From Gnetum montanum (lineage: Eukaryota; Streptophyta; Gnetopsida; Gnetales; Gnetaceae), in the NCBI GenBank assembly GCA_015680685.1, contig MNCI01003361.1, positions 800,933 to 852,365 of the forward strand: a stretch of 51,433 nt of DNA, given 5' to 3'. The notes below the pieces were generated by a model. It was not told where the DNA came from. It searched no databases and saw only the letters and a program-made list of their open reading frames with translations. This document shows positions 10,304 to 20,850 of the stretch, piece by piece; the stretch's first letter is position 1; each line of letters opens with the position of its first letter. Both the position numbers and the translations under genes were made by a program.

Positions 10304-12900
10304 GATGGCACCCAAACTGAGGCATCCAAGGGGAGAAGGACCATCCCAACCAAGGGACAAGTGATTGAGAATAAGAAGAGGATGAGGCGCACAACCTCCA
10401 GAGCATGCAGAGGGCTAACATGCAACTAGTCCCCTTTGCAAAGGACCTAACATGGAATTTGTTTGTCAGATTCCTAAAGAGGATGTCCCCAGCAAACAAT
10501 CACAAAGGGATGAGACTCTGGTGGTAGTGCTACGACTTGAGGTCACCCTAACCCAGGCTTGTATTGATGCTATTAAGTTGAGGGAGCTGGAATGAATGGT
10601 CCTTCAGGAGTTAAACTTCATACCATTTCTGGAGAATGCATCAGAAGAGGTCAAAATCCAATTGCAAAATTCTCCTATGTGGCCAATCATCGCATCCAGT
10701 GGTGAATGGTACCTAGGAGAAACTTACCTCTTCTGGACAAATTGGCAACCAGGGTTCATAGTAAGAATCAAAGACATTCATGTCTCTTACTTTGCTAAAG
10801 CAATTGCACAAGCTCTAGGATTGCCAAAGACCAGAGTTGACATGGCGGAGATTCCCAAACAAGCAAACCCCAAGGTAAAAGGGGAGTGGATCAAGCGGTG
10901 CTATGGGATAGAATGCAAGGAGTTATTCAAAAATAGCTTCTTACCATTTGAATCCAATGGTAAGACCCAACAAGATCATTTCCTTCTTTGCTCATGCATG
11001 TGTCACTCTAAGCGGAAAGTTCCCCATCAACCTTTCACAGTTGCTTTTCTTGGAGATTGAGAAGAGATTTTCTAAAAAAAACATGGAAGGTGAGCTCTAC
11101 CCTTTTCCAGCCTAATCAGAAAATTGTGCAAATGGGCAGGGATAGAACAATATGCCAATGACACACTTTGTCACATCCAAATTACCTCATGGTGGGAGAT
11201 GATGAAAGACAAGACTTCGGCCACAACATAGCTTAGGGAAGAGCAACAACCACCTCCACTACCTACGGAAACAACCAGGTTGGGCTTGTAGACAATCGTA
11301 GAACACATATGTGAGATCTGACAATCACTTTTGAGCCAACAAGAGCAATCAGTAGGAATTGGTGGAGGAGAAGACCCTTCAGTCTATCACCCTACGATGA
11401 GCCATCTTGAGCAAGTGGCTCAATCGATGAGTCTATTAAAGAGAGCAAGTCTAATGTTTTCTATCACCCAAATGCAAGTGCCTGCTAGAACTGACCCCAA
11501 TGTTCGAGAAGTAACAATGTCCACCCAATAAGTATTTCATGAAATTTCAAGAAATGCCTACTTTTTGGTGCACTTGGAGGATGGAGAGGGGGGCGACTAT
11601 CCTGGTAATGCAACACCAGGGACAAGAAGTTGCAGCTGAAGTGGTTGCTAACATAATTGCAGCCCTTAATGCACCTACAACATCTATACTAGATGTACAT
11701 GGACTTGGAGATATACAGATGTCTACTGGAACTTCATGTAGCAGAACCAACACAACCCAACATGAAGATTTTTTGGACCGACTGGTGGGAACTGGGCAAC
11801 CTCTTCTAGATGTCTTTAATCTTCCAAACAACATCACTATGACCTAGTCGGAGTTTCTCTCAACAAGGGGCAAGTGCCTCATCTTGGAGGGGCAACTTGA
11901 AGTAGCACAAGTGGATCATCAACGCTTGGCGGTGGAAGTTGCCTAATTAATGGCCCAACTTACTGATCCAGCTCTCCTCAACTGTGAACTCACCAAGGAT
12001 GAAGTTTTTGAATAGCTTCAAACCAAACTTTAAACAGTTGAGGGTGAGTGAGAGTCAGCAATCTTTAACAAGTCTTTAACAGACGTCCATGCTTACCATC
12101 TAAACAAGGATTTGGTAGAGGTTCGCCAAGAGAATGTCAGGCTGATCATAGAAGTTCATTGCCTGTACAATGTTGGTGTTGAGAATCAACACATGAAAGA
12201 CTTCATCCATGAATAGCAGGAGGAGCTAGCTAGGGTAAACACTAATATGAGAAGATTAGCAGCTAAAAATCGTAATTTGTCTATGGAGAAAGTTTGAGTC
12301 TTGCGACAAAAATTAGCAATTGAAATTGCCACTTGGAAAAATGAGGCCCTTAAGTTTGAATGAGTTAAAAATCACTATAGGGACCAGGTGGGATTGCAAA
12401 AAGAAGTAAATGAAAAAGAGATTCAGTTGCACAGGTTAAAATGAACTAAGCACTCTAGCAGCTCTAGGAAGGAGGCGAGGTATGGTAGCCCATCTTCAAT
12501 GGCTTGAATTCGTACAACTAGGTTGAGATTTGCATCAAAGAGCTATAAATTGAAGAAATGACAGAATACATGGAGTTAGCCAATCTCTGTTATGCAAACC
12601 TAGCTATGCTAACAGCTAGAAGGCCACAGTCTGACCTAGAAAAGAAAGTGGCCTTCTCATATTATTTATATGAGGGAGAGTTCCAAATGCATAAAGAGAC
12701 CAAAAAAAGTTAGAAACAGTAAATGCGGAACTTGAAGTTTTCCGTACCCATTTTGAAGGACAACGTGCAGTTGTAGAGAACTTGGCTTGATGAATTAACA
12801 ACTACCAGCAGCTACAGACATCGATTCGAGCGTTCAATATCAAACAAAAATAATTTGCTGCTTGGTTTGTGAATTTGAAGGAACTCTTTTCTGCACTTCC
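10304..12900 (+). pseudogene. Decayed ORF of copy C, coiled-coil protein of unknown function
   Basis: An intron-like end (TTGTAATTGCAG, just before 10304) precedes an ATG. The coding trace shifts frame several times. The clearest pieces are 10596-11060 (EEVKIQLQNSPMWPIIASS, then FWTNWQPGFIVRIKDI), 11331-11531, and a single frame from 11539 to about 12444 that stays aligned through roughly nine stops. The last 500 bases of that frame encode a charged, Leu-rich heptad-like stretch (for example QEELARVNTNMRRLAAKN), a likely coiled coil. A segment near 11100-11130 (ELYPFP, SLIRKLCKWAGI in neighbouring frames) recalls the putative plant transposon protein domain found in LTR-element ORFs; I hold that loosely. 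No known enzyme motif is visible. Confidence 0.55.
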
Positions 12901-13351
12901 ATGTCCTTGGGATGTTCCTATTTCAGCACACATTGATGAAGTTACTTGGACATTGAACGATCCTAGAAGCAAAGAAGATAAAATGAGGGCATTTTTGGAG
13001 GCTTTTCAATTGCCTCCAAAAGTTGCAGCTACTGTAGGATAACTGTCATCAATGCCATAACCGTCGCATGCACTAGAAGCTGGTGAAGGTCCATCAGAAC
13101 CACTGCCACCAGGGATGGTGTGACCTTCTCTAGCAACTTTAACATTTTTTAGTAGGGTGGAGAATCCATTGCTATCAGGGTGTTCAATTTTGTCTTTGAA
13201 CACCACAATTTTGTATTTGATTTTTTTCCATACACCTGGGCACTTGGCATGTCAATAGAGTCAGTGTTTATGTAGATGTGTTTTGTCATGTATGCTGTAA
13301 TAACTTCATACCTTCCAAATTGTAATAAACTCAAAGATGAGTTTCCACATA

Positions 13352-13363
13352 GTCGTGGGGGTA
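13352..13363 (+). promoter_or_regulatory. Polypurine tract of copy C
   Basis: GTCGTGGGGGTA lies directly against the TGATGA start of the LTR. The same placement and G-run occur at 24301-24312 (copy E), 33213-33224 (copy F) and, inverted, at 15176-15187 (copy D). It is the expected primer for plus-strand DNA synthesis. Confidence 0.75.
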
Positions 13364-14240
13364 TGATGAAGTGTTCAATTAATACGTCGATTGGGCTGCA
13401 TTAATGGAGCCCCGTTGATGTGGCCATAGTGACGTGACCCCATTGACATATCTGTCCATGTGTTAACGTGACCTCGTTAATGCAGAGTCTGTCTCTAGCT
13501 ATAAATGTGCACACCCATCGCATTTATGGCATCTTCTGGAGTAGTTGTAGCGAAACTCTTGCAATTTGTTCCCATAAGAGTTAGAATATTTTCCAAGTGC
13601 CCGTAGCAAGTGTGAGAAGGGTGTATGGCTCTTTATTCGAGTGCTAATGTACCTGAGCCCATTGGTGTGACTGACAATAAAGATGAGCTTTTTGAGCGTT
13701 CCTTGTAGCATTTGGATTTAATCACTTAAGCATTTTAACTCTTTAATAATTTCAGAAGATTTTACTGTTATCACTTTACTGTTATTGTCCTTTCATATTT
13801 TATGAGAATCATAGGCATGACCATCTCGAACATATATCAAACACTTGGTAACCCAGTGACACTTAATGTCTGGTAACCCAACAGTGGTTAGGGTATGCTC
13901 AGGATGTGCATGGAAGATGGGATCGGTTACTTATGCTAAGGAGAGTTAAGTGATAGAGTAGAATAATTATAAATTACACAACTTTCCATTCCCTACAATT
14001 AAAGAATTAGACCTTAAAAGATAAAAAGAAAACCAATAAAAATCATTTGCCTCAATCTCACTTAACCATCACTTTAGAATATCACAAGTGAGGTTGGGAA
14101 GACAATGATCGTTCTAACTAAGGTTTTTTTGGCTAGAGTTCAATGTATGTAAGTGCTTGCAGTCTACGGAATTCGATCAAGTTGCACGTGAATGCCCGTG
14201 ATTTATATGGTTATGCGTAGGGTTACCTCGCCACTCATCA
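13364..14240 (+). repeat. 3' LTR of copy C
   Basis: Starts TGATGAAGTG and ends CCTCGCCACTCATCA, 877 bp. It has a TATAAAT box at 13500-13506, a downstream AATAAAG poly(A)-type signal near 13678 and the family R/U5 block (GTTAGAATATTTTCC). Its U3 (13364-13490) differs from copies A and E: it has no GATATC array, but repeated GTTGATG/GTTAACG-like motifs. Confidence 0.85.
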
Positions 14241-15175
14241 AGCAGTAGGTACCCCTACATCCAACTATACAAATCACAAGCATTCACACATGATCGGATC
14301 AAATTTCATGGATGGGACTAGTTGTGGCATCTGAATTGTTAAGCATTGATTGTAGGATGTTATCTTCCCACTTAGACTAGTGGTAGCTTTGTCATGTATG
14401 GTTTAGTCCATAGTGAGGCATATGATAATTAATGTTGTTGTGACCTTAAACTAATCTTAACGATAATAGAGAAATTAGGTATTTAATCTAACAATAATAA
14501 GGTAAATCTAATATAGCCTAGAGTGATGAGCATTCAGTCCTTGCTTACCGTACATGCCTTGGGCTCATGTAACCATTATTGGGTTTCCAACCATTATGCT
14601 ACTGGGAAAACCAAGCAATAACACTACCAAGATTACCAAACGATTACACTTAAACACTCAAAACCAGTCGTACTCATTCCACATTACTAATAAACAAAAA
14701 AGTAAAGTACTTGGAAATGTAAATGATTAAACTAATAAAATAGTAAAAGCTATGTTAAGTAAAATAGTAAAACTAAGTGGATGTTGCAATGATGAAAAGT
14801 AATCTCAATTTTTATTTTTGGACATAAAGTGTGCTCAAGTACACTTCACTTGAATAAAGAATCTATATAATTGTTCCACACCACATTGTGAGCATTCACT
14901 CTATTGTTAAAACTACAAAATGAAACTGCGAGAATCTACTTAAGGGTGAAATAAAAGTTCTTTTGGATCATGCACTCAAGTGTTGTATTTATAAGTAGGC
15001 ATGCATCCCGTGATATCTTTATTATGATAATGTATTATAGGATATAATTTCACATCTATGACATTGTAGATATGATATTTTTGGTGGACAAAAAATTCAC
15101 TTTTTTCACAAATAGATGTGTCGAGGCATTTGCCTCGATATGGTTGCATTGATGTAGCCAACCAATGCTTCATCA
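14241..15175 (-). repeat. 3' LTR of copy D (inverted)
   Basis: Minus-strand LTR. The left part (AGCAGTAGGTACCCCTACA) matches the 3' end of the family LTR, and the right end is GCTTCATCA next to an inverted polypurine tract (15176-15187), which marks it as a 3' LTR. The final bases of its left end are lost or altered where it meets the LTR of copy C at 14240. It contains degenerate GATATC/GATATGATAT motifs near 15010-15080. Confidence 0.75.
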
Positions 15176-15347
15176 TACCCCCATGACTAAGTGAAAAATC
15201 ATTCTCAAGTTAACAAGATAGTATCAAGCTTTCTTTACAAAAAATTAGAAATGATGAAATTATTGATTGACGCTAACTACTGACTGATTCTAAGTGCAAT
15301 AGTGGTGTGTACAAAAAATGACATAGTTACATGACAAAACAAAAAAT
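15176..15347 (-). other. 3' internal stub of copy D
   Basis: On the minus strand, this 172-bp stretch matches the last part of the 3' noncoding block of copy F (GTCAATCAATAAT near 33128), including the tract TCATGGGGGTA. It stops abruptly at 15347, where copy E LTR sequence begins. The rest of copy D is missing. Confidence 0.65.
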
Positions 15348-16013
15348 CTTGCCTTTTCTCCCTCTCAGAGTTAGAATTATTTCTGCGTGCCCACAGTAGG
15401 AGTCATAAAGTGAATGGCTCTTTATTCGAGCATTGTGTACCTGAGCACATCTTGTGTATAGCAATAAAGATGAACTTTGTGATAAACCTTGTAGCATTCA
15501 AAATAGATTACTTAATGTTAATTACTATTACTGAATGCTTTCCTTAGTTAATTAATGATTCTCTCTCACCCTACAACTCTCCTAAGTAAGCACACATAGT
15601 ATAATCACTTTGAGCATGCATGTAACACTTGGTAACTCAGTAATGATTAGCATTTGGTAATCCTAGTAGTGTTGCACTAGTTTAGGATGTGTACGGCAAG
15701 TGAGAACGAATACTAGTGTTAGGATCAGTTAGAGCTTAGTTAATAAATAGTCAAATTAAATTAGCTACTTATTATCTCTCTCCTCCCTTATTAGCAACAG
15801 GACATAAAAACATAAAAAATATAAAAATCATATGCCTCAAGTTTACTTAACCATACAATCATGACATACAAGTAAGCTTGGGAAGATAATGATTGATCAA
15901 CCCATTCGTTTTCCATAAAGGCGCATAAGCACTTAGTTCTTGGAATTCGATCGGATCGTGCGTGGACACTCATATTCATATGGTTGAGCAAAGGGATACC
16001 TTGCTACTCATCA
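15348..16013 (+). repeat. 5' LTR of copy E, front end missing
   Basis: 666 bp aligning with 24460-25136 of the 3' LTR. The U3 and TATA part (about 155 bp in the partner LTR) is missing at the left, replaced by the stub of copy D. It ends CTACTCATCA. Confidence 0.85.
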
Positions 16014-16014
16014 T

Positions 16015-16032
16015 TGGTGTCGTTTCCAGGGA
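16015..16032 (+). promoter_or_regulatory. Primer binding site of copy E (tRNA-Asp type)
   Basis: TGGTGTCGTTTCCAGGGA starts one base after the LTR. It agrees with the tRNA-Asp complement TGGCGCCGTTGCCGGGGA at 14 of 18 positions; three of the four differences are C to T or G to A. Confidence 0.75.
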
Positions 16033-16143
16033 CTTTGTTGTTTGTGCGCTAACTAGAACATAGGAAATCGTTGGAACGAACCTTTGGGGTTGGTTAAAGA
16101 AAAATAATAAATAATAATACATTGCACATTAAAATAGACAATC

Positions 16144-18457
16144 ATGTCTCCTTATTCATATGAAAGTATTTCACCACCTAGGTCTGATACAGGGAACAAT
16201 CAAAGGCATAGTACACATGATAATCTACCAGTCCCTCACAGTTTCATGTGGTATATGTTCATCCCGATGAATATGTACCGAACTTTACCTTTATCCTTCA
16301 CTAGGATGAACAAAAAAATTGGTGAGATTTTGAAGGTAACATAGTGTTACCTCTTGATTATTCAGTCTTGGGCATGTTTCTTTGTGACCTTACACGAATT
16401 GGCATGCGACACTTACAGGTACAGTATGTTGTGCATGATGCTAACTTGAGAGAGTATTAACCCAGGGAGGCACAACATCAGAGGAACTTACAACAGGAGA
16501 GACATTATGAATCCATGAAGGGAAATTTGTTGTAGAATGTCCCACATGTCCTAAGTGAAAATGAGGGTGGTGATCCTGCCTCAGGCAGTCGCCCATACAA
16601 TTATGTTCCTCCCGTTGACTTCGGTCAATGGGTTGGGTATCGGAATCTTTATTCAACTATCCATAACCCAGATTCTGGTACCGATAGACATAAAGGGTCT
16701 GAAAAAGGAACACGAACACATGACGAAGATGGACATTTTGATCGTAACTGCGATCAAGGCTACTACCACTAAAGAGAAGGAAGTAGGCACTGACATGGTA
16801 ACGGTCCTCCTTCTTCTTCACCTTCATCATCTCCTTCACCCTCTCCTTCAAGATTTGGACGCAGTCACAAGGAAAAAGACCATGAGGATAACGGTAAGCA
16901 AAATGGGAGTCATAGACAAAATAGTCGAGAAAGGGGACGAGGGAACTCTAGAGAAACACACCATGAAAGAAGGGAGAGTAGGAAACAACATAGGCATCAT
17001 AGATGCCATAGACGAGATGATCACGATGAACCCCTACTTACTACTCAAAGTAGGCTAGACATAACTGAGGTCGTTAGGATCCCAACAAGGCACTAAAAAG
17101 ATAGTAGGATTAAGAGATTAGACATGAAAAACATCCCATGATTTGAAGGGGGGTACAACGCCGATCGTCAAAATCATCTACAAGCATTTTATGATGCATG
17201 TGCCTTACAAAACATAGAAAGTGAATGGAAAAAACTTAAGTTGTTCCCATGAACACTAGTCAAAGAAGCAAAGAGCTGGTATTAGTCCTTAGAACTAGAA
17301 TCCATTCGTAAGTGGAGTACCATGTTAAAATTGTTCAAAGATAAGTACCAAATGTACTCTTGAGTGTGCAACCTACAAAAGAAAATCCAAGGATGGAAAC
17401 AAGGAGGCCATGAACCCTTGGATGTTGCCATGGGCTACTATTAAGCACTATTACATCGTTTTCCTAGCCATGGTTATTCGCAGAGGGATCAACTACACCA
17501 TCTCATAGATGGGCTTAGGCATGAAACGTGAAGAACCCTTGGGACGTATGCCCAAGGGAGGCTATCTAAGCTTAGGACCTATCAAGTTCAAATATTATTG
17601 GAGCAAGTTGCTAAAGAAGAAGGTACGCTAAGGAAAAGAGAGAGTGTGGAGAAATATAACAGAGATCCTTCCCTCTGAAAGAGGGGAGCAAGATTCTGTG
17701 AGGATGAAGAAGAGTCACCACTCAAAGAGATGGTAAATAGAAAAACCTTGCCTATCCAAAAATTAGCATTAGAAGTATCAGCAAAGGTAGACTAAATGTG
17801 GGATTCCCTAGATGATAGATTTCAAACCGTTCTTAAATAGTAGATGAGTTTAAAGAGCAAGGTAGTGATTGCGAAAAAAGAAAAAAAAAAAGACAAACTA
17901 AACATGCACGTAATAAGGGTAAGGGCAAAGTTTTCATTATCGAGGAGGTTGTGGATTCGGATATAAATAATGATAATGGATGCAAGATATGCCAATATGA
18001 CCATCCTAAGGGATGTTGCCCTATAATCTCACATCTGCAGGAGTCTGGGGTGTATGCAATCAATCCACAATTAAACAAAAGGCAAACACCCCGAAGGTTA
18101 CCTCATCCTCAAGGTAACTCAAGACAATTCCACCAACCCTTAATGTACTATCCAAGTGGAACTCCACCACAACCGATCGAGCAGTATCAACAATGGTAGT
18201 ACCCACAATCATGGGGAATGCCACCACCAAGGTAATAGTATCCTTACCAACAACCTAACCTGTATGGATATTATGTGCAGCAACCACTCTCTCCACGTGA
18301 CTCTACTGGTCATGTTATTTCTCAACCTCACTACCAAGCTTGTGAGTATTATAAGAATCCTTCTCCTAGGGGCGATGTTCCACAAACATACCATCCTTCT
18401 CATCCGGTTGCACCTCTTCCACCCTTAACTCCATTACCACCTATTCCAGCTATGTAA
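16144..18457 (+). pseudogene. Retrotransposon Gag, copy E
   Basis: The start at 16144 (MSPYSYESISPPR) aligns with the Gag start of copy A and lies 112 bases after the PBS. N-terminal block 16144-16344; variable basic region 16555-17058; capsid-like domain about 17120-17400 with several stops; complete compact zinc-knuckle-like motif CKICQYDHPKGC at 17981-18016; proline-rich tail to the stop at 18457. Many in-frame stops; not functional. Confidence 0.78.
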
Positions 18458-18538
18458 GGTGAAATCCCTACCTAGCCACAGCAACGTAATGCCACAAGGG
18501 TTATTAACTCTCAACCTACTATTGGTTTTGATAACTGC

Positions 18539-19429
18539 ATGAAGAAAAAACCTTTCTTTAGAACCAACAGTCCAACTAAGCCCTTGCAACCACAAGCGGC
18601 TGATTCTTCAATCACCTCACTATCACTTGAGGATTCGGAGCTCCCTTCAACCCAAAAACTATGCTCAACGCATATGATCATGTTAACTCATGCCATCACT
18701 GATTGGATAAAAGCTGGTCATCTTCCTAGGAAATTCTTTAATCTTGGAAGACCTTTGATGTATCTACAAATCACTGGAAATGAATTGTGCAAGGCTCTTT
18801 TGTATTCAGGTTCTAGTGTTAACTTGATTTCTCAAGAAATGTACAAGGCTTAGAACCTGCCTTTGCTAAAAAAGAGTAACATTCATTTAGAGTTCGCCGA
18901 CCAGTCCATCATTGTCTCATTGGGACTAGTGGAGAACATTGTTACTGCTGCTTGTGAATGGTCACATCTAGTTGACTTCCTAATGATTCAAGTGAACAAC
19001 GGCAAGGGGGACTTCTCAATCATAATGGGAAGAGCATGGCTAAGAACAATTGACGCGTGCCTAGGAATCTGCAATCTTTCCCTGGAAATATCAAAGGAAA
19101 ATACATTTGGAAAGATTGAGAAGAAGAAAGTTCCATGCATCGCATACAGTGACTTACGATGTAATTACATGCAGAAGTCATGGTTCATGTAACATTTAAC
19201 ATTGCCTACATGCAATCAGTGTGCACAAGTGATTGATATACAAAGATTCCTAGATGCAGCAGCCACAAGACAGGAAGGCACCCAGTGGTTGACAATTGAT
19301 CAAGAGAATAGTTCAACTATATGCATGGAACCAACTGAGAGTGTGACTTGCGCTTACATTGATAGCATAGACACATTAGAGCAAGTCCATCTCCAACTTC
19401 CAAGTTTTGACCTTGAAAATATCAACTAG
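18539..19429 (+). pseudogene. Retrotransposon aspartic protease and linker, copy E
   Basis: The linker KKKPFFRTNSPTKPLQPQ leads into the protease. The catalytic triplet reads YSG instead of DSG (codon 18803-18805 is TAT), so the active-site Asp is lost. A stop follows at MYKA, then 18863-19192 carries the rest, including SIIMGRAWL. The acidic post-protease linker (19202-19429) joins to RT. Confidence 0.8.
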
Positions 19430-19435
19430 GGGAAG

Positions 19436-20580
19436 TTGGAAATCCCTGATAAGTTTAAGCAAGAGCTACTTGAGCTAAAACCATTGCTCACTAGTATGGA
19501 ATACACGTTTCGTAAAAATGGAAAACCTGTAATTATTAATACAAAGCTAGCTCCGCAACAAAAAGAAAGACTACTGAAAGTGATAAATAAATGGTCAAAA
19601 GCCTTCACTTCGTTATATCCCGAATTAATTAGAATAGATCCTAGGATATGCCAACATAGAATTTAACCAACCCCTCCATAAAGCCTCAAAGAAAATCGCA
19701 AAGGCGATTAAACCTAAAGTTTAAGCAAGTGGTTAAGAAAGAAATCGAACAACTTCTAAAAGCTGAGTTCATCTACCCCATTGCTGATAGCGAATGGGTT
19801 AGCCCCTTAGTTATACTACCCAAAAAGGGAGGCAAATGGGGGGTGTGCATAGATTTTAGGTTATTAAATATGGCAACATTCAAAGACCACTTTTTGATGC
19901 CATTTGTAGACCAAGTCTTAGACACCATTACAGGGCATTGCTACTATAGTTTTCTAGATGGGTACAATGGGTACAACTAGATACAAATAGCCCCAGAAGA
20001 CCAAGCCAAGCCTATGTTCACCAGTTCCTGGGGAACATTTGCATACAAACATATGTTATTTAGCTTGTATAATGCCCCTGCAATGTTTCAATGATTAGTT
20101 TTAAGCATATTCTAGCAATAGATTGGAAACAGTGTGGAGGTCTTCATGGATGACTTCTCCACTTACGGAGCAAACTTGGATCAAGCCTTGGACCGATTAG
20201 AACAAGTATTAAAATGATGTATAGAAACCAATTTAAGGCTCAATTGGCAAAAAAGCCATTTAATGGTCCAAGACGGCGTAATATTAGGGCATAAGATCTC
20301 ACAAACAAGGATAGAGGTAGACCCTGAAAAGATCAAAGTTATCCAAGGAATTACCTGTTAACTAGAAACTATAAAATATATCCAGTCATTCCTTGGACAC
20401 ACAAGCTACTACAAATGCTTTATTGAGAACTTTTCAAAGGTTGCAAAACCATTAGTTGAATTAACAAAAAAGGACATACCTTTTGAATGGACCAAGAAAT
20501 GCAAACTAGCTTTTCAGACTTTAAAATAGAAGCTAGTAGGAACACCTATCCTACAAGCTCCTAACTAGTCTAGGCCATTC
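19436..20580 (+). pseudogene. Reverse transcriptase, copy E
   Basis: N-terminal RT block VKKEIEQLLKAEFIYPIADS (19729 onward), then WVSPLVILPKKGG and CIDFRLLN. The catalytic box is FMDD (20143-20154), with both Asp kept. The thumb/connection block SFLGHTSYYKCFIENFSKVA leads to RNase H. In-frame stops occur at 19978 (TAG), near 20092 (TGA), 20359-20361 (TAA), 20566-20568 (TAG) and elsewhere. Most are explained by C-to-T or G-to-A change from Gln, Arg or Trp codons. Confidence 0.85.
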
Positions 20581-20850
20581 CTTATAATGACTAATGCATC
20601 CAACTATGCTTTAGAAGCCTTACTTACACAATTAGATGATCAAAAATGTCCTTATTACATTCACTGTGCAAGTAGGAGTATTGCTAGTGCACAACTCAAC
20701 TATAGTACAATAGAGAAAGAATTAATGGTTGTAGTGTTTGCACTAGAAAAATTTAGGCACTATGTCTTGGGCTATAAGGTATTCGTACACACGAATCATA
20801 GTGTAATAAGGTTCCTAATGAATAAACCAATGGTGAGCCCTACATAATAC
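20581..20850 (+). pseudogene. RNase H, copy E
   Basis: Typical Ty3/gypsy RNase H strings: NASNYALEALLTQ, then YSTIEKELMVVVFALEKFRHY and YKVFVHTNHSVIRFL. The first catalytic Asp (DAS in copy F, 29500 region) is Asn here. The frame 20587-20847 is open and then ends in a stop. Confidence 0.82.

Larger units (their letters stand above)
10083..14240 (+). mobile_element. Non-canonical LTR element copy C with its own coiled-coil ORF and no gag-pol
   Basis: The 3' half has the family marks: a noncoding block (13170-13350) matching the 3' end of copy F (33020-33220), the polypurine tract GTCGTGGGGGTA (13352-13363) and an 877-bp LTR. The interior, however, has no Gag, protease, RT or integrase signal. 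It holds one long decayed reading frame of another kind (10304-12900). A non-autonomous element mobilised by the gypsy copies is the most likely reading. The 5' LTR was not found; it would lie at or left of the contig join at 10082. Confidence 0.6.
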
